From contig DASVPR010000027.1 of assembly GCA_036389485.1 (NCBI GenBank), positions 46,377-110,376 of the forward strand: DNA of 64,000 bases, given 5' to 3'. The notes beneath the pieces are model-generated. The model was not told the DNA's origin, did no database searches, and was given only the letters and a program-made list of their open reading frames with translations. Source of the DNA: CADCVT01 sp036389485. Lineage in GTDB: Bacteria; Actinomycetota; Thermoleophilia; Solirubrobacterales; Solirubrobacteraceae. The position numbers and the translations under genes are program-made. This document shows, piece by piece, positions 7,449 to 16,400 of the stretch; the stretch's first letter is position 1, and every line of letters begins with the position of its first letter.

Positions 7449-8864
7449 ATGAAGCTCTGGACGGCCTGCCTGTGCGCTCTTCTGTGCGCGGCGGTCGTCG
7501 TGTCGCCCGCGTACGCGACCGACGACTTCAGGCCCTGGAACCACCCGTACGGCAAGAAGCAGAAGTGCGCCAAGCTGAAGAACGGCACGAGCACGACGGC
7601 CGAGAACCGCGTCGCCCGGTACGCCGACTTCACCGTCGTCGACCCCGACGGCAACAACGGCTACCTGTTCCCCAACTACACGAACATGACCGGGGACAAC
7701 ACCGACATCTGCACGCCCTACTCGGGCGAGGTCCGCCTCGACCTGACCGAGGCGCTCAGCGTCGCCAATCAGGGCACGATCTACTTCCACAAGGGCGGCC
7801 AGGGCTACACGCCCGACAACGCGCCCTACGCCCACATCCGGTCCGCCGACCTGGCCGACCCCACCCAGGCGTTCATCGATCCGACGGGCAAGGAGCCGCC
7901 GGGGCCGATCCCGAAGGCCCGGCTCGACCAGTACGGGGCGGACCCTCTGACCAACCTCAAGGGCGCGGGCCGCAAGTGCACCGCGGACTACCCGGGCACG
8001 AACACGTACCAGGTGACCGCGGCCATGGGCCCGCCGGCCGATTGGTTCTACTCGCCCGCCGTGGCGAGCGGCGCGCCGTATTACAAGTACGCGAACTCCG
8101 GTCGCTTCAAGAACGGCGACACGAGCCGCGACTACTCGTACCTGCAGTGGAGCTGGGTCGGCAAGTACCTCTGGGACAACACGACCCAGACCGAGTTCGC
8201 AGCGGGCAGCGGGTACGGGGCGGTCCGGACGATCCTCCCGCCGGGCACCGTGGTCACGCGCTGCGACGTCCAGGCGATCGTCAGCAGGGCGTACAAGCAG
8301 AACTCGACCGCCCCCATCGGCCGCGTCACGGGCATCTACGTGCGCGTCACCAAGGGCGGCAACGAGATGTACGGCTGGATGATGCACTCGTGGGAGCCGC
8401 TCACGGTGGGCGCCTCCGGCAACGTCGACGCGAGCTACCCGGTCAGGTACTGCGTGCTCGCACCGACGAGCAACCTCGGCTGCAAGCAGCAGCCGGATCC
8501 GCCGCCGCCTCCGCCGCCCCCGCCGCCGAACCCGGACCACGGCTGCTGCCTGGATCCGGACGAGACGCTGACGGCGGACCACTACATCATCTCGGACGAC
8601 CGTCGCTACCAGCTGCTCATGCAGCAGGACGGCAACCTCGTCGAGTACGGGCCGAGCGGCCCGGTGTGGTCGTCGGGCACCTACAGCCCCGGGGCGCGGG
8701 TGACGATGCAGCTCGACGGCAACGTCGTCATCTACTCCTCCGGAGGGACGCCGATCTGGTCGACGAACACGTCGTGGTGCGGGCGAGCGACGCTCGTCGC
8801 GCAGAACGACAGCAACCTCGTCCTGTACCGCGCCACCGGCGGGGTGTGCTGGGCTCGCTACTAG
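7449..8864 (+). CDS. Secreted protein with C-terminal B-lectin domain
   Basis: A 471-residue exported protein. Residues 1-23 form a signal peptide ending in AYA. Residues about 24-345 form a domain I do not recognise, rich in Tyr, Asn and Gly with several Cys. A run of ten prolines (around residue 350-362) links it to a bulb-type lectin domain (about 370-471). That domain has three QxDxNxVxY mannose-binding signatures, seen as QQDGNLVEY, QLDGNVVIY and QNDSNLVLY, the full set for a B-lectin fold. The RBS AAGGAG is well placed. It probably binds glycans outside the cell; a lectin-like bacteriocin or adhesin role is possible but unproven. Confidence 0.8.
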   Translation: MKLWTACLCALLCAAVVVSPAYATDDFRPWNHPYGKKQKCAKLKNGTSTTAENRVARYADFTVVDPDGNNGYLFPNYTNMTGDNTDICTPYSGEVRLDLTEALSVANQGTIYFHKGGQGYTPDNAPYAHIRSADLADPTQAFIDPTGKEPPGPIPKARLDQYGADPLTNLKGAGRKCTADYPGTNTYQVTAAMGPPADWFYSPAVASGAPYYKYANSGRFKNGDTSRDYSYLQWSWVGKYLWDNTTQTEFAAGSGYGAVRTILPPGTVVTRCDVQAIVSRAYKQNSTAPIGRVTGIYVRVTKGGNEMYGWMMHSWEPLTVGASGNVDASYPVRYCVLAPTSNLGCKQQPDPPPPPPPPPPNPDHGCCLDPDETLTADHYIISDDRRYQLLMQQDGNLVEYGPSGPVWSSGTYSPGARVTMQLDGNVVIYSSGGTPIWSTNTSWCGRATLVAQNDSNLVLYRATGGVCWARY

Positions 8865-8886
8865 CAGCGGGCGAAGCCTGACCGCG

Positions 8887-11067
8887 CTAGGCCCGCGCCG
8901 GCTCCACGCCGGCGCGGGCCTCGTCCAGCCGCGGCAGCCAGTCGAGGCGCCGCGGCAGATACCAGTTCCAGGTGCCGAGCATCTTCATCGTCGCCGGGAG
9001 CAGCACCGCACGGACGATGGTCGCGTCGATGAGCACGGCGACGGCGAGGCCGACGCCGAACTGCTTCAGCTCGACGATGCCGAGGGTCGCGAAGACGCTG
9101 AACACGGCGACCATGACCATCGCGGCGCTGGTCACCACGCTCGCCGTCCCCTTGATCCCGTGCTCGACCGCCTCGTCCATCGGCATGCCGCGGTCGAACG
9201 CCTCGCGGATCCGCGAGAGCACGAACACGTGGTAGTCCATCGAGAGGCCGAAGAGGATCACGAACAGCAGGATCGGCAGCCAGCTCGCGATGCTGCCGGT
9301 CGGCTCGAAGCCGAGCAGCGCCGACCCCCAGCCGTGCTGGAAGACGAGCACGAGCACGCCGTACGCCGCGACGACCGACAGCAGGTTGAGGACGATCGCC
9401 TTCAGCGGGACGACGATCGACCGGAAGGTCATCATCAGGACGAGGAAGCCCATCCCGAGGACGAGGGCGAAGACGAGCGGCCCGCGCTCCACGGTGACGT
9501 CGCGCAGGTCGACCGAGGCGGCGGTCTGGCCGGTGACGTCCGCCTGCACGCCGGGCACCTTGCCGACGGTGGCGGGGATGACGTCCTCGCGCAGCGTCTC
9601 GAGCGCGCGCTCGGAGGCGTCCTCGACGCCGTCACCCGCGAGCGGCACGGCGACGCGCGCGACGCGCTTGCCGGGGCTGACGTCGACGCCGATCGGGGCG
9701 GCGACCCCGGGCGCGTCCTCCGCCTCCTCGCCGAGCGCGTCGATCGCCCGCGCGACCGGCGGCGCGGTCACGTCCTCGGCCTGCACGACGACGACCGCGG
9801 GGCGGCTGCCGCCGGGGAACGCGGCCTGCGCCTTCTCGAAGGTCTTCACCGCGGCCATGTCCTGGGGCAGCGACGCCATCCCCTGCTCGCGGAGGTCGAG
9901 GCCGACGACCGGCGCCGCAAGGGCGAGGAGCACCGCGGTGGCCGCGACGGCGCTGACGAGCGGACGCCTGAGCACGCGGCCGAGGACGGCGTTCCACAGG
10001 CGGCCGCCGTCGCCGGCGCGCACCTCGCGGCGCTTCGTGAACGGCAGGCGCCCGCGCTCGACCCGGTCGCCCAGCTTGGAGAGCAGCGCGGGCAGGACCG
10101 TCACCGAGCCGACCATCGCGATCGCGACGACGATGATGATCGCGAGCGCGTACGACGAGTACCACTTGTTGCCCGCGGCGAACATGCCGGCGACGCTCGC
10201 CATCACGGTGAAGCCCGAGACGAGGATCGCGCGGCCGGACGTCGCAGCGGCCGCCTCGAGCGCCGCCTCGCTCCCGCGGCCGGCCGCACGCTCTTCGCGT
10301 TCCCTCCGGAGATAGAAGAGCGCGTAGTCGACGCCGACGGCAAGGCCGATGAGCAGGATCACCGAGGCGCTGGACTCCTCCACGGGCAGCGCCTGGCTGG
10401 GGATCGCGATGAGGCCCATCCCGGCGGCGACGGCGGTGAGGCCGAGCAGGACGGGGATCCCCGCGGCGACCAGCGCGCCGAAGGCGAGGAAGAGGATCGC
10501 GAACGTGATCGGGACGCTGAACAGCTCGGCCTTCTGGAAGTCCGACTGCATCGTGTCGTCGTAGGCCTTCATGATCGAGCCGTCGCCCGTCTGCTCGATC
10601 CCGACGCCGAGGTGGGTCTTGCGCGCCATGTCGAGGGACGCGGAGATGGGGATCACGGCCTCGCCGGCGTCGTCGACGTCGCCCTTCAGCTGGAGCTGCA
10701 GCAGGGCCGAGCGCTGGTCGTCGCTGACCTGCGGGCCATGGACGACGGTGACGCGCCCGCTGCTCAGCGCGTCGGCGCGGATGTCCGCGATGGCGTCCTT
10801 CACGATCGGCGCATGGACGGTGCGGCCCTTCGGCGCGCTGACGAGGATGGTCTCCGTCGCGGCGTCGCGCAAGCCGGCGTCGTGGAGCGCCTGGTCGGCC
10901 CGGCCGGACTCGCCCGTTCCCTTCTCGTGCGCGGTGAGCGTGTTCGTGCCGACCGCGCCGCCGATCCCGACGGCGAGGACGACGAAGACGAGCCACCCGA
11001 CGATCGCCCGGCGGCGATGCTGGGCGGACCAGCGGCCGGCTCTGGCGGCGATGTTGGTCGATGGCAT
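8887..11067 (-). CDS. MMPL family RND-type transporter
   Basis: A 726-residue inner-membrane protein of the MMPL/RND group, which exports lipids or hydrophobic compounds using the proton gradient. It has an N-terminal TM, a soluble domain (about 50-180), a TM bundle (about 180-340), a second soluble domain (about 390-520) and a second TM bundle (about 525-690). The hallmark GLSMDYHVFVLSRIREAFDRG is visible in the second bundle (read as SMDYHVFVLSRI), and its counterpart AVGVDYALFYLRRERE in the first. The gene stands alone, with no adaptor or polyketide genes near it. Substrate unknown. Confidence 0.9.
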   Translation of the reverse strand: MPSTNIAARAGRWSAQHRRRAIVGWLVFVVLAVGIGGAVGTNTLTAHEKGTGESGRADQALHDAGLRDAATETILVSAPKGRTVHAPIVKDAIADIRADALSSGRVTVVHGPQVSDDQRSALLQLQLKGDVDDAGEAVIPISASLDMARKTHLGVGIEQTGDGSIMKAYDDTMQSDFQKAELFSVPITFAILFLAFGALVAAGIPVLLGLTAVAAGMGLIAIPSQALPVEESSASVILLIGLAVGVDYALFYLRREREERAAGRGSEAALEAAAATSGRAILVSGFTVMASVAGMFAAGNKWYSSYALAIIIVVAIAMVGSVTVLPALLSKLGDRVERGRLPFTKRREVRAGDGGRLWNAVLGRVLRRPLVSAVAATAVLLALAAPVVGLDLREQGMASLPQDMAAVKTFEKAQAAFPGGSRPAVVVVQAEDVTAPPVARAIDALGEEAEDAPGVAAPIGVDVSPGKRVARVAVPLAGDGVEDASERALETLREDVIPATVGKVPGVQADVTGQTAASVDLRDVTVERGPLVFALVLGMGFLVLMMTFRSIVVPLKAIVLNLLSVVAAYGVLVLVFQHGWGSALLGFEPTGSIASWLPILLFVILFGLSMDYHVFVLSRIREAFDRGMPMDEAVEHGIKGTASVVTSAAMVMVAVFSVFATLGIVELKQFGVGLAVAVLIDATIVRAVLLPATMKMLGTWNWYLPRRLDWLPRLDEARAGVEPARA
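8889..8921. terminator. Strong hairpin overlapping the MMPL gene end
   Basis: A 14-bp perfect inverted repeat (8889-8902 and 8908-8921) with a 5-nt loop, 24 nt after the lectin gene stop. It lies inside the last codons of the convergent MMPL gene, whose stop codon (8887-8889) touches the stem. It probably terminates the lectin transcript. Confidence 0.6.
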
Positions 11068-11174
11068 GGCGCCATGCTGCCGCCGCCGGCCCCGGCTGAC
11101 ATCGGGGAAGCCCCTAGACCTGGACCCCGGCGCCCCCCGGTGAGGCGCCGTGCCGATCGGGGTACACGGAGGCC

Positions 11175-12845
11175 GTGGGCAGGCTTCGTCGCATCGGGAG
11201 CGCGGCCGCCGGCGCGGCGCTCGCCGGCGTCGCCGCGTACGACCTCCGCCAGAAGCGCCACGCGATCCTGCGCAACTTCCCGGTCGTCGGGCACTTCCGC
11301 TACCTGCTCGAGGAGGTCGGGCCGGAGCTGCGGCAGTACATCGTCACCTCCAACGACGAGGAGCGCCCGTTCTCCCGCGACCAGCGCCGGTGGGTCTACG
11401 CGTCGTCGAAGCGCGAGATCAACACGTTCGGCTTCGGGACCGACAACGACCTCGAGAACGTCGAGGGCGGGCTGCTCGTGCTCAAGCAGGCGATGTTCCC
11501 GGCGCCCCCGCCGCAGAAGGGGACGGTCGGGTCGGGGCCCGAGTACGTGCTGCCGTGCGCGAAGGTGCTCGGCGCCGCGCACGGCCGGCGGCACGCGTTC
11601 CGGCCGCGGTCGGTCGTGAACATCTCGGGGATGAGCTACGGGTCGCTGTCGCCCGTGGCCGTCGAGGCGCTGAACCGCGGCGCGGCGCTCGCGCCGTGCC
11701 TGCACAACACCGGCGAGGGCGGGCTCGCGCCGGCGCACAAGCAGGGCGGCGAGCTGATCTACCAGATCGGGACCGGCTACTTCGGCTGCCGCGGCGAGGA
11801 CGGCCGGTTCTCGCTCGAGCGGCTGCGCGACCGGATCGCGGAGGCGCCGGTCCGGGCGATCGAGATCAAGCTCTCGCAGGGCGCGAAGCCGGGCCTGGGC
11901 GGCATGCTCCCGGGCGCGAAGGTCACCGCGGAGATCGCGGCGATCCGCGGCGTGCCGGAGGGCGAGGACTGCGTGTCGCCCGCGCGGCACACCGCGTTCT
12001 CGAACGTCGACGAGCTGATCGAGTTCGTCGAGACGGTCGCGGAGGACACCGGGCTCCCGGTCGGGATCAAGGGCGCCGTCGGGCGGATCGAGTTCTGGGA
12101 GGAGCTGGCGCAGCGGATGGCGGCGACCGGCGGCGGGCCGGACTACGTCGCGATCGACGGCGCGGAGGGCGGCACCGGCGCGGCGCCGCTGACGTTCTCG
12201 GATCACGTCGCGCTGCCGTTCAAGGTCGGGTTCTCGCGCGCGTTCGCCGCGTTCGCGCGCGCGGGGATCACGGACGACGTCGTGTTCGTCGGCGCGGGCC
12301 GCCTCGGCCTGCCGGACACGGCGCTGTTCGGGTTCGCGCTCGGCGTCGACATGGTGCACGTCGCCCGCGAGGCGATGCTGGCGATCGGGTGCATCCAGGC
12401 CCAGCGCTGCCACACCGACACCTGCCCGACCGGCGTCGCGACGCACTCGAAGTGGCTGATGCGCGGCCTCGACCCGACGCTGAAGGGCGCGCGCGCCGCG
12501 AACTACGTGCGGGCGCTGCGCGGCGAGCTGCTCTCGCTCTCCCGGTCCTGCGGCGTCCGCCATCCCTCGTTGATGACGCCCGACCACGTCGAGATCGTGC
12601 AGGAGGGCTTCGGGACCGCGCGCCTGGAGGAGCTGTTCGGCTACGAGCCGGAATGGCGCGACATCTCTTCGGACCGTGCCCGCGAGATCGAGGCGCTCCT
12701 CGGCCCCGACGCCGGCGCGCCGCCGCAGCCCGGCCCCGAGAGCGGCCCGGTCGTCGGCGACGAGTCCGGAGCCGGCGAGGGCTCCGGCGAGCAGGAGATG
12801 GCGTCGGCCCGCGGCGGCTCGGGCGGCGCCGCCGGCGGCGACTAG
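11175..12845 (+). CDS. FMN-binding glutamate synthase family protein
   Basis: A 556-residue protein with an N-terminal hydrophobic segment and a glutamate-synthase FMN/Fe-S domain (about 120-500). Visible family features are INISGMSYG-like VNISGMSYGSLSP, KLSQGAKPGLGGMLPG, the FMN-binding AIDGAEGGTGAAP and the Cys cluster CIQAQRCHTDTCPTG that ligates a 3Fe-4S centre. It lacks a glutaminase domain, so it is not a full GOGAT; such stand-alone proteins have uncertain substrates. The C-terminal 50 residues are low-complexity. The GTG start lies only 2 nt after a GGAGG, which is unusually close. Its stop interlocks with that of the convergent EVE-like gene in a CTAG. Confidence 0.85.
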   Translation: MGRLRRIGSAAAGAALAGVAAYDLRQKRHAILRNFPVVGHFRYLLEEVGPELRQYIVTSNDEERPFSRDQRRWVYASSKREINTFGFGTDNDLENVEGGLLVLKQAMFPAPPPQKGTVGSGPEYVLPCAKVLGAAHGRRHAFRPRSVVNISGMSYGSLSPVAVEALNRGAALAPCLHNTGEGGLAPAHKQGGELIYQIGTGYFGCRGEDGRFSLERLRDRIAEAPVRAIEIKLSQGAKPGLGGMLPGAKVTAEIAAIRGVPEGEDCVSPARHTAFSNVDELIEFVETVAEDTGLPVGIKGAVGRIEFWEELAQRMAATGGGPDYVAIDGAEGGTGAAPLTFSDHVALPFKVGFSRAFAAFARAGITDDVVFVGAGRLGLPDTALFGFALGVDMVHVAREAMLAIGCIQAQRCHTDTCPTGVATHSKWLMRGLDPTLKGARAANYVRALRGELLSLSRSCGVRHPSLMTPDHVEIVQEGFGTARLEELFGYEPEWRDISSDRAREIEALLGPDAGAPPQPGPESGPVVGDESGAGEGSGEQEMASARGGSGGAAGGD

Positions 12846-13240
12846 CCCGCCACGCTCGCGATCGCCTCCACCGCCCGGGCGTACTGCTGCTCGCTGATGC
12901 GGATGTGCGACTGCTGCGACATCGACCGCGGCGGGATCCCCAGCGCCTCGATCGGCGGCGCGTTCGAGACCAGGGGCACGGCGAGAAGGGGCTCGACCTC
13001 GACGCTCCACGGCCAGCGCGGCCAGAGCGGGTCCTCGTCGGTCGGGGGCGCGACGACCTCGACGACCGCGATGACCGCCTTCCACCCGGCGGCGTAGTAG
13101 ACGAGTCGGTCGCCCGGCGCCATGCGGGGGCGGCGCGGGAACGCGGTGCGGCGCAGCCTGCGCGCGGCGCCCTCGTCCTCGAGCCACGCGTCGGGCAGCG
13201 ACCACCCCGCGCGCCCGAGCGTCTTCAGGAAGTGGCTCAC
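12842..13240 (-). CDS. EVE/PUA-like domain protein
   Basis: A 132-residue protein resembling the EVE domain, a PUA-like fold that binds modified bases in nucleic acids. The matching pattern is an early PGDRLVYYA, then KAVIAVVEVV, PLWPRWPWSVEVEPLL, and a late SRMSQQSHIRISEQQ-like segment (here PRSMSQQSHIRIS). The GTG start at 13240 overlaps the TGA of the upstream ureohydrolase gene in a GTGA, implying translational coupling. EVE assignment is by motif order only. Its link to the ureohydrolase gene is unexplained. Confidence 0.6.
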   Translation of the reverse strand: MSHFLKTLGRAGWSLPDAWLEDEGAARRLRRTAFPRRPRMAPGDRLVYYAAGWKAVIAVVEVVAPPTDEDPLWPRWPWSVEVEPLLAVPLVSNAPPIEALGIPPRSMSQQSHIRISEQQYARAVEAIASVAG

Positions 13241-14175
13241 GCGCGGCGGAGCGCGAGCAGCGACAGCATCTCGTGGCACGCGCTGGCCGCGAGCCACGCC
13301 GTGATCCCCGACGGGTCGTAGGGCGGGGACAGCTCGACGCAGTCGAACCCCCGGAAGTCGATGCCGGTCAGCGCGCGCAGGAACGCCATCGCCTGGGCGC
13401 TCGTCGGGCCGCCGACCTCGGGCGTTCCCGTACCGGGGGCGAAGGCGGGGTCGACGAAGTCGACGTCGAAGCTGAGGAACGCGGGGGCGTCGCCGACGCG
13501 GGCGCGCACGCGGTCGCCGTACTCCTGCGGCGTAAGCGTCTCCAGCTCCTCCGCGTAGATCGCCTCGAAGCCCAGCTCGCGCGGCGCCTCGACGTCGCCC
13601 TCGCCGTACAGCGTGCCGCGCATCCCCGCCTGGACGCACCGCGCCGGGTCGAGCAGCCCCTCCTCGACCGCCCGCCTGAAGACGGTGCCGTGGAAGTACT
13701 TCGCGCCGTAGTACCGGTCCCAGACGTCGGCGTGCGCGTCGAGGTGGACGAGCGCGAGCGGGCCGTGCGTCTTCGCGGCCGCGCGCAGCTCGCCGAGCAC
13801 CATCGAGTGGTCGCCGCCGAGGCACAGCGGCACCACGCCGGCCTCGTGCACCGGCGCGAGGAACGCCTCGATCCGCTCGAGCGTCTCGACGTGGTAGCCC
13901 GGGACCGTCGGCGCGTCGCCGTAGTCGACCATCGAGAGGCGCTCGACGACGTCGACCTTCAGCCGCGGGTTGTACGGGCGCAGGAGCACCGATGCGCTGC
14001 GGATCGCCTCCGGCCCGAAGCGCGCGCCGGACTTGAACGACACGGCGTCGTCGGTCGGGATCCCGCACACCGCGACGTCGACGCCCTCGAGGTCGGTGAC
14101 GTGGGGGAGGCGCATGAACGTCCGCGGCCCGGTGAAGCGGGGCGTCTGCGAGGAGTCGGCCGGGCGGTGGTGCAT
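13237..14175 (-). CDS. Ureohydrolase (agmatinase/arginase family)
   Basis: A 312-residue binuclear manganese ureohydrolase, likely cleaving agmatine or a related guanidino compound to urea and an amine. All metal-ligand motifs are present: CLGGDHSM, HLDAHADV, and FLSFDVDFVDP, followed by GTGTPEVGG. The ATG at 14175 is chosen because upstream frame is antisense to the aminotransferase gene. It is divergent from a class III aminotransferase gene with only 18 nt between start codons. The pair suggests agmatine or putrescine breakdown towards GABA and succinate semialdehyde. Exact substrate not resolved. Confidence 0.88.
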   Translation of the reverse strand: MHHRPADSSQTPRFTGPRTFMRLPHVTDLEGVDVAVCGIPTDDAVSFKSGARFGPEAIRSASVLLRPYNPRLKVDVVERLSMVDYGDAPTVPGYHVETLERIEAFLAPVHEAGVVPLCLGGDHSMVLGELRAAAKTHGPLALVHLDAHADVWDRYYGAKYFHGTVFRRAVEEGLLDPARCVQAGMRGTLYGEGDVEAPRELGFEAIYAEELETLTPQEYGDRVRARVGDAPAFLSFDVDFVDPAFAPGTGTPEVGGPTSAQAMAFLRALTGIDFRGFDCVELSPPYDPSGITAWLAASACHEMLSLLALRRA

Positions 14176-14193
14176 GCGGGATAGGGTCGCACC

Positions 14194-15447
14194 ATGGACG
14201 CCCAAACCGTCAGTGACCTCCGCCAGCGCTACGTCTCCGGCGCCGTCGCGACCCCGCCGATCGTCGCCTCGCAGGCGAGCGGCGCGAGGGTCACGGACGC
14301 CGACGGCACGACGTTCATCGACTTCGCCGGCGGCCTCGGCTGCCTGAACTTCGGGCACAACGCCCCGGAGGTCGTGGCGGCGATCCACGCGCAGGCCGAC
14401 CGCTACCTGCACCAGTGCTTCATGGTCGCGATGTACGAGCCGTACGTCGAGGTGTGCCGGCGGCTCGCGGAGCTGTCGCCGTGCCGCGGGGCCGACCAGA
14501 AGTCGCTGCTCGTCAACGCCGGGGCGGAGGCGGTGGAGAACGCCGTGAAGGTCGCGCGGGCGGCCACGGGCCGCCGTGCGGTGATCGTCTTCGACCGCGG
14601 CTTCCACGGCCGGACGAACCTGACGATGGCGATGACCACCAAGGTCCATCCCTACAAGCACGGCTTCGGGCCGCTGGCGGGCGAGGTCTACCGTGCGCCG
14701 GCGCCGTACCCGCTGCGGGGCGTCACGACCGAGGACGCGCTCGCGGGGCTGCACCAGATCTTCAAGGAGGACGTCGACCCCGGCGACGTCGCGTGCGTCG
14801 TGCTCGAGCCGGTACAGGGCGAGGGCGGCTTCATCCCGATGCCCGGTGAGTTCCTCCGGTCGCTGCGGGCGACGTGCGACGAGCACGGGATCCTCTACGT
14901 CGACGACGAGGTCCAGGCCGGGATGGGCCGCACGGGCCCGGTCTGGGCGATCTCGCACCACGAGGGCGTCGAGCCGGACGTCCTCGTCAGCGGCAAGTCC
15001 CTCGGCGGCGGGCTGCCGCTCGCGGCGATCACCGCGCGCGCCGAGATCATGGACGCACCCGAGAAGGGCGGCCTCGGCGGCACGTTCGGCGGCAATCCGC
15101 TGTCGTGCGCGGCCGCGATCGCGGTGCTCGACATCGTCGCTTCCGCGGAGTTCCGGGAGCGCACCGACCGCCTCGCGCAGAAGCTCCGCACGCGCCTCGA
15201 CGAGATCGCCGCGCGGCGCCCGATGGTCGCGGAGGTCCGCGGCCTCGGCCCAATGCTCGCGATGGAGCTGGAGAACCGCGAGCAGGCGTTCGGCACGACC
15301 CAGGCCGCCCGCGACCGCGGCCTGATCCTTTTGTCCTGCGGCTACGACGGCAACGTCATCCGCATCCTCGTCCCGCACGTCGTCGAGGACGACGACCTCG
15401 AGCGCGGCCTCCAGATCCTCGACGAGGCGCTCGGCGTCGCCGGCTGA
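14194..15447 (+). CDS. Class III PLP aminotransferase (4-aminobutyrate type)
   Basis: A 417-residue class III aminotransferase, most like 4-aminobutyrate or 5-aminovalerate transaminases. Motifs seen are DFAGGLGCLNFGH near the N-terminus, VNAGAEAVENAVKVAR, FHGRTNLTMAMT, the PLP-pocket YVDDEVQAGMGRTG, and the Schiff-base lysine in VSGKSLGGGLPLAA. Length is normal. The ATG follows a TAGGGT hexamer by 6 nt and has no clear Shine-Dalgarno, suggesting a leaderless or near-leaderless transcript. Divergence from the ureohydrolase gene supports a role in agmatine/GABA catabolism. Confidence 0.87.
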   Translation: MDAQTVSDLRQRYVSGAVATPPIVASQASGARVTDADGTTFIDFAGGLGCLNFGHNAPEVVAAIHAQADRYLHQCFMVAMYEPYVEVCRRLAELSPCRGADQKSLLVNAGAEAVENAVKVARAATGRRAVIVFDRGFHGRTNLTMAMTTKVHPYKHGFGPLAGEVYRAPAPYPLRGVTTEDALAGLHQIFKEDVDPGDVACVVLEPVQGEGGFIPMPGEFLRSLRATCDEHGILYVDDEVQAGMGRTGPVWAISHHEGVEPDVLVSGKSLGGGLPLAAITARAEIMDAPEKGGLGGTFGGNPLSCAAAIAVLDIVASAEFRERTDRLAQKLRTRLDEIAARRPMVAEVRGLGPMLAMELENREQAFGTTQAARDRGLILLSCGYDGNVIRILVPHVVEDDDLERGLQILDEALGVAG

Positions 15448-15584
15448 GCCCGCACCGGCCAACCGCGGCGGGCGCGCGGCGTTCACTCAAACGTGGAGCA
15501 TCGCGCCGCTGAGCAGCATCTTTCCGGGCCAAACCTACGCAAAGGCTGCAGGCGCTTAGGAGACCGCAGGGGCGCCGGTGAACG

Positions 15585-16400
15585 ATGGGCGCGATGACGC
15601 AGACCCAGCGCCGTGCCTCCACCGAAGAGCTTCAGGCGCTGTGGAAGCGCTACGACCGCACGAAGGACGCGAGCCTCCGCGACCGGCTGATCCTCACGCT
15701 CGCTCCGCTGGTCAAGTTCATCGTCTACCGCAAAGTGCGCGAGATGCCCGCGCACGCGGAGGCGGAGGACTTCATCTCGGTCGGGCTGGAGGCGCTGATC
15801 CAGTCGATCGACCGCTACGACCCCGAGAAGGGCGCGTCACTGGAGCAGTACGCGTGGACGCGGGTGCACGGCGCGGTGCTGGACGAGCTGCGCCGCCAGG
15901 ACTGGGCGCCGCGATCCGTCCGCCGGTGGGAGCGCGACATCGAGAAGGCCGTGGAGGAGTTCACCGCGCTGCACCAGCGCCGGCCGTCGCGGGAGGAGAC
16001 CGCCGAGGCGCTCGGCATCAGCGTGCAGGAGTTCCGGCGCCACCGGGCGGACATCGCGCAGTCGGACATCACGTCGCTGAACGCGGTGGTGCTGACCGAC
16101 GACTCGTCGACCACGATCGAGCAGATGGACACGCTGAAGTCGACCGACGAGCGCCTCGACCCGGAGAGCGCCGCGGGCCGGACGATCGCGAAGCAGCGCT
16201 TCCGCGACGCGTTCAGCCTACTGCCCGACCGCGAGCGCGAGATCTGCGTGCTGCTCTACGTCAAGTCGCTGACGCTGGCGGAGATCGGCGACATCCTCGG
16301 CGTCTCCGAGAGCCGCGTCTGCCAGATCCACGGGCAGACGAAGAAGAAGCTACGCGCCGCCCTCGACGAGGACGCCGCCATGTTCCACCTGGTGGCGTAG
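15585..16400 (+). CDS. RNA polymerase sigma factor, FliA/WhiG type
   Basis: A 271-residue sigma-70-family factor lacking region 1. Region 2 (about 20-95) includes APLVKFIVYRKV and EDFISVGLEALIQSIDRYDP. Region 3 is about 105-180, and region 4 (about 205-262) has REREICVLLYVKSLTLAEIG with the HTH ILGVSESRVCQIHGQ. The regional pattern fits FliA/WhiG rather than an ECF factor. No flagellar genes or anti-sigma factor are visible in the window. The ATG at 15594 is an alternative start. The 3' end overlaps the convergent molybdopterin oxidoreductase gene by 51 nt. Confidence 0.88.
   Translation: MGAMTQTQRRASTEELQALWKRYDRTKDASLRDRLILTLAPLVKFIVYRKVREMPAHAEAEDFISVGLEALIQSIDRYDPEKGASLEQYAWTRVHGAVLDELRRQDWAPRSVRRWERDIEKAVEEFTALHQRRPSREETAEALGISVQEFRRHRADIAQSDITSLNAVVLTDDSSTTIEQMDTLKSTDERLDPESAAGRTIAKQRFRDAFSLLPDREREICVLLYVKSLTLAEIGDILGVSESRVCQIHGQTKKKLRAALDEDAAMFHLVA

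Noticed and set aside
10800..13205. A minus-strand frame of 801 codons opposite the glutamate-synthase-like gene
   Set aside because: Low-complexity Arg/Ala-rich shadow; the plus-strand gene has Fe-S and FMN motifs.
15481..15584. Cyclic-di-GMP-I riboswitch upstream of the sigma factor
   Set aside because: Conserved words are present but the hairpin between them and the closing stem are not; kept only as a low-interest finding, not annotated as a feature.
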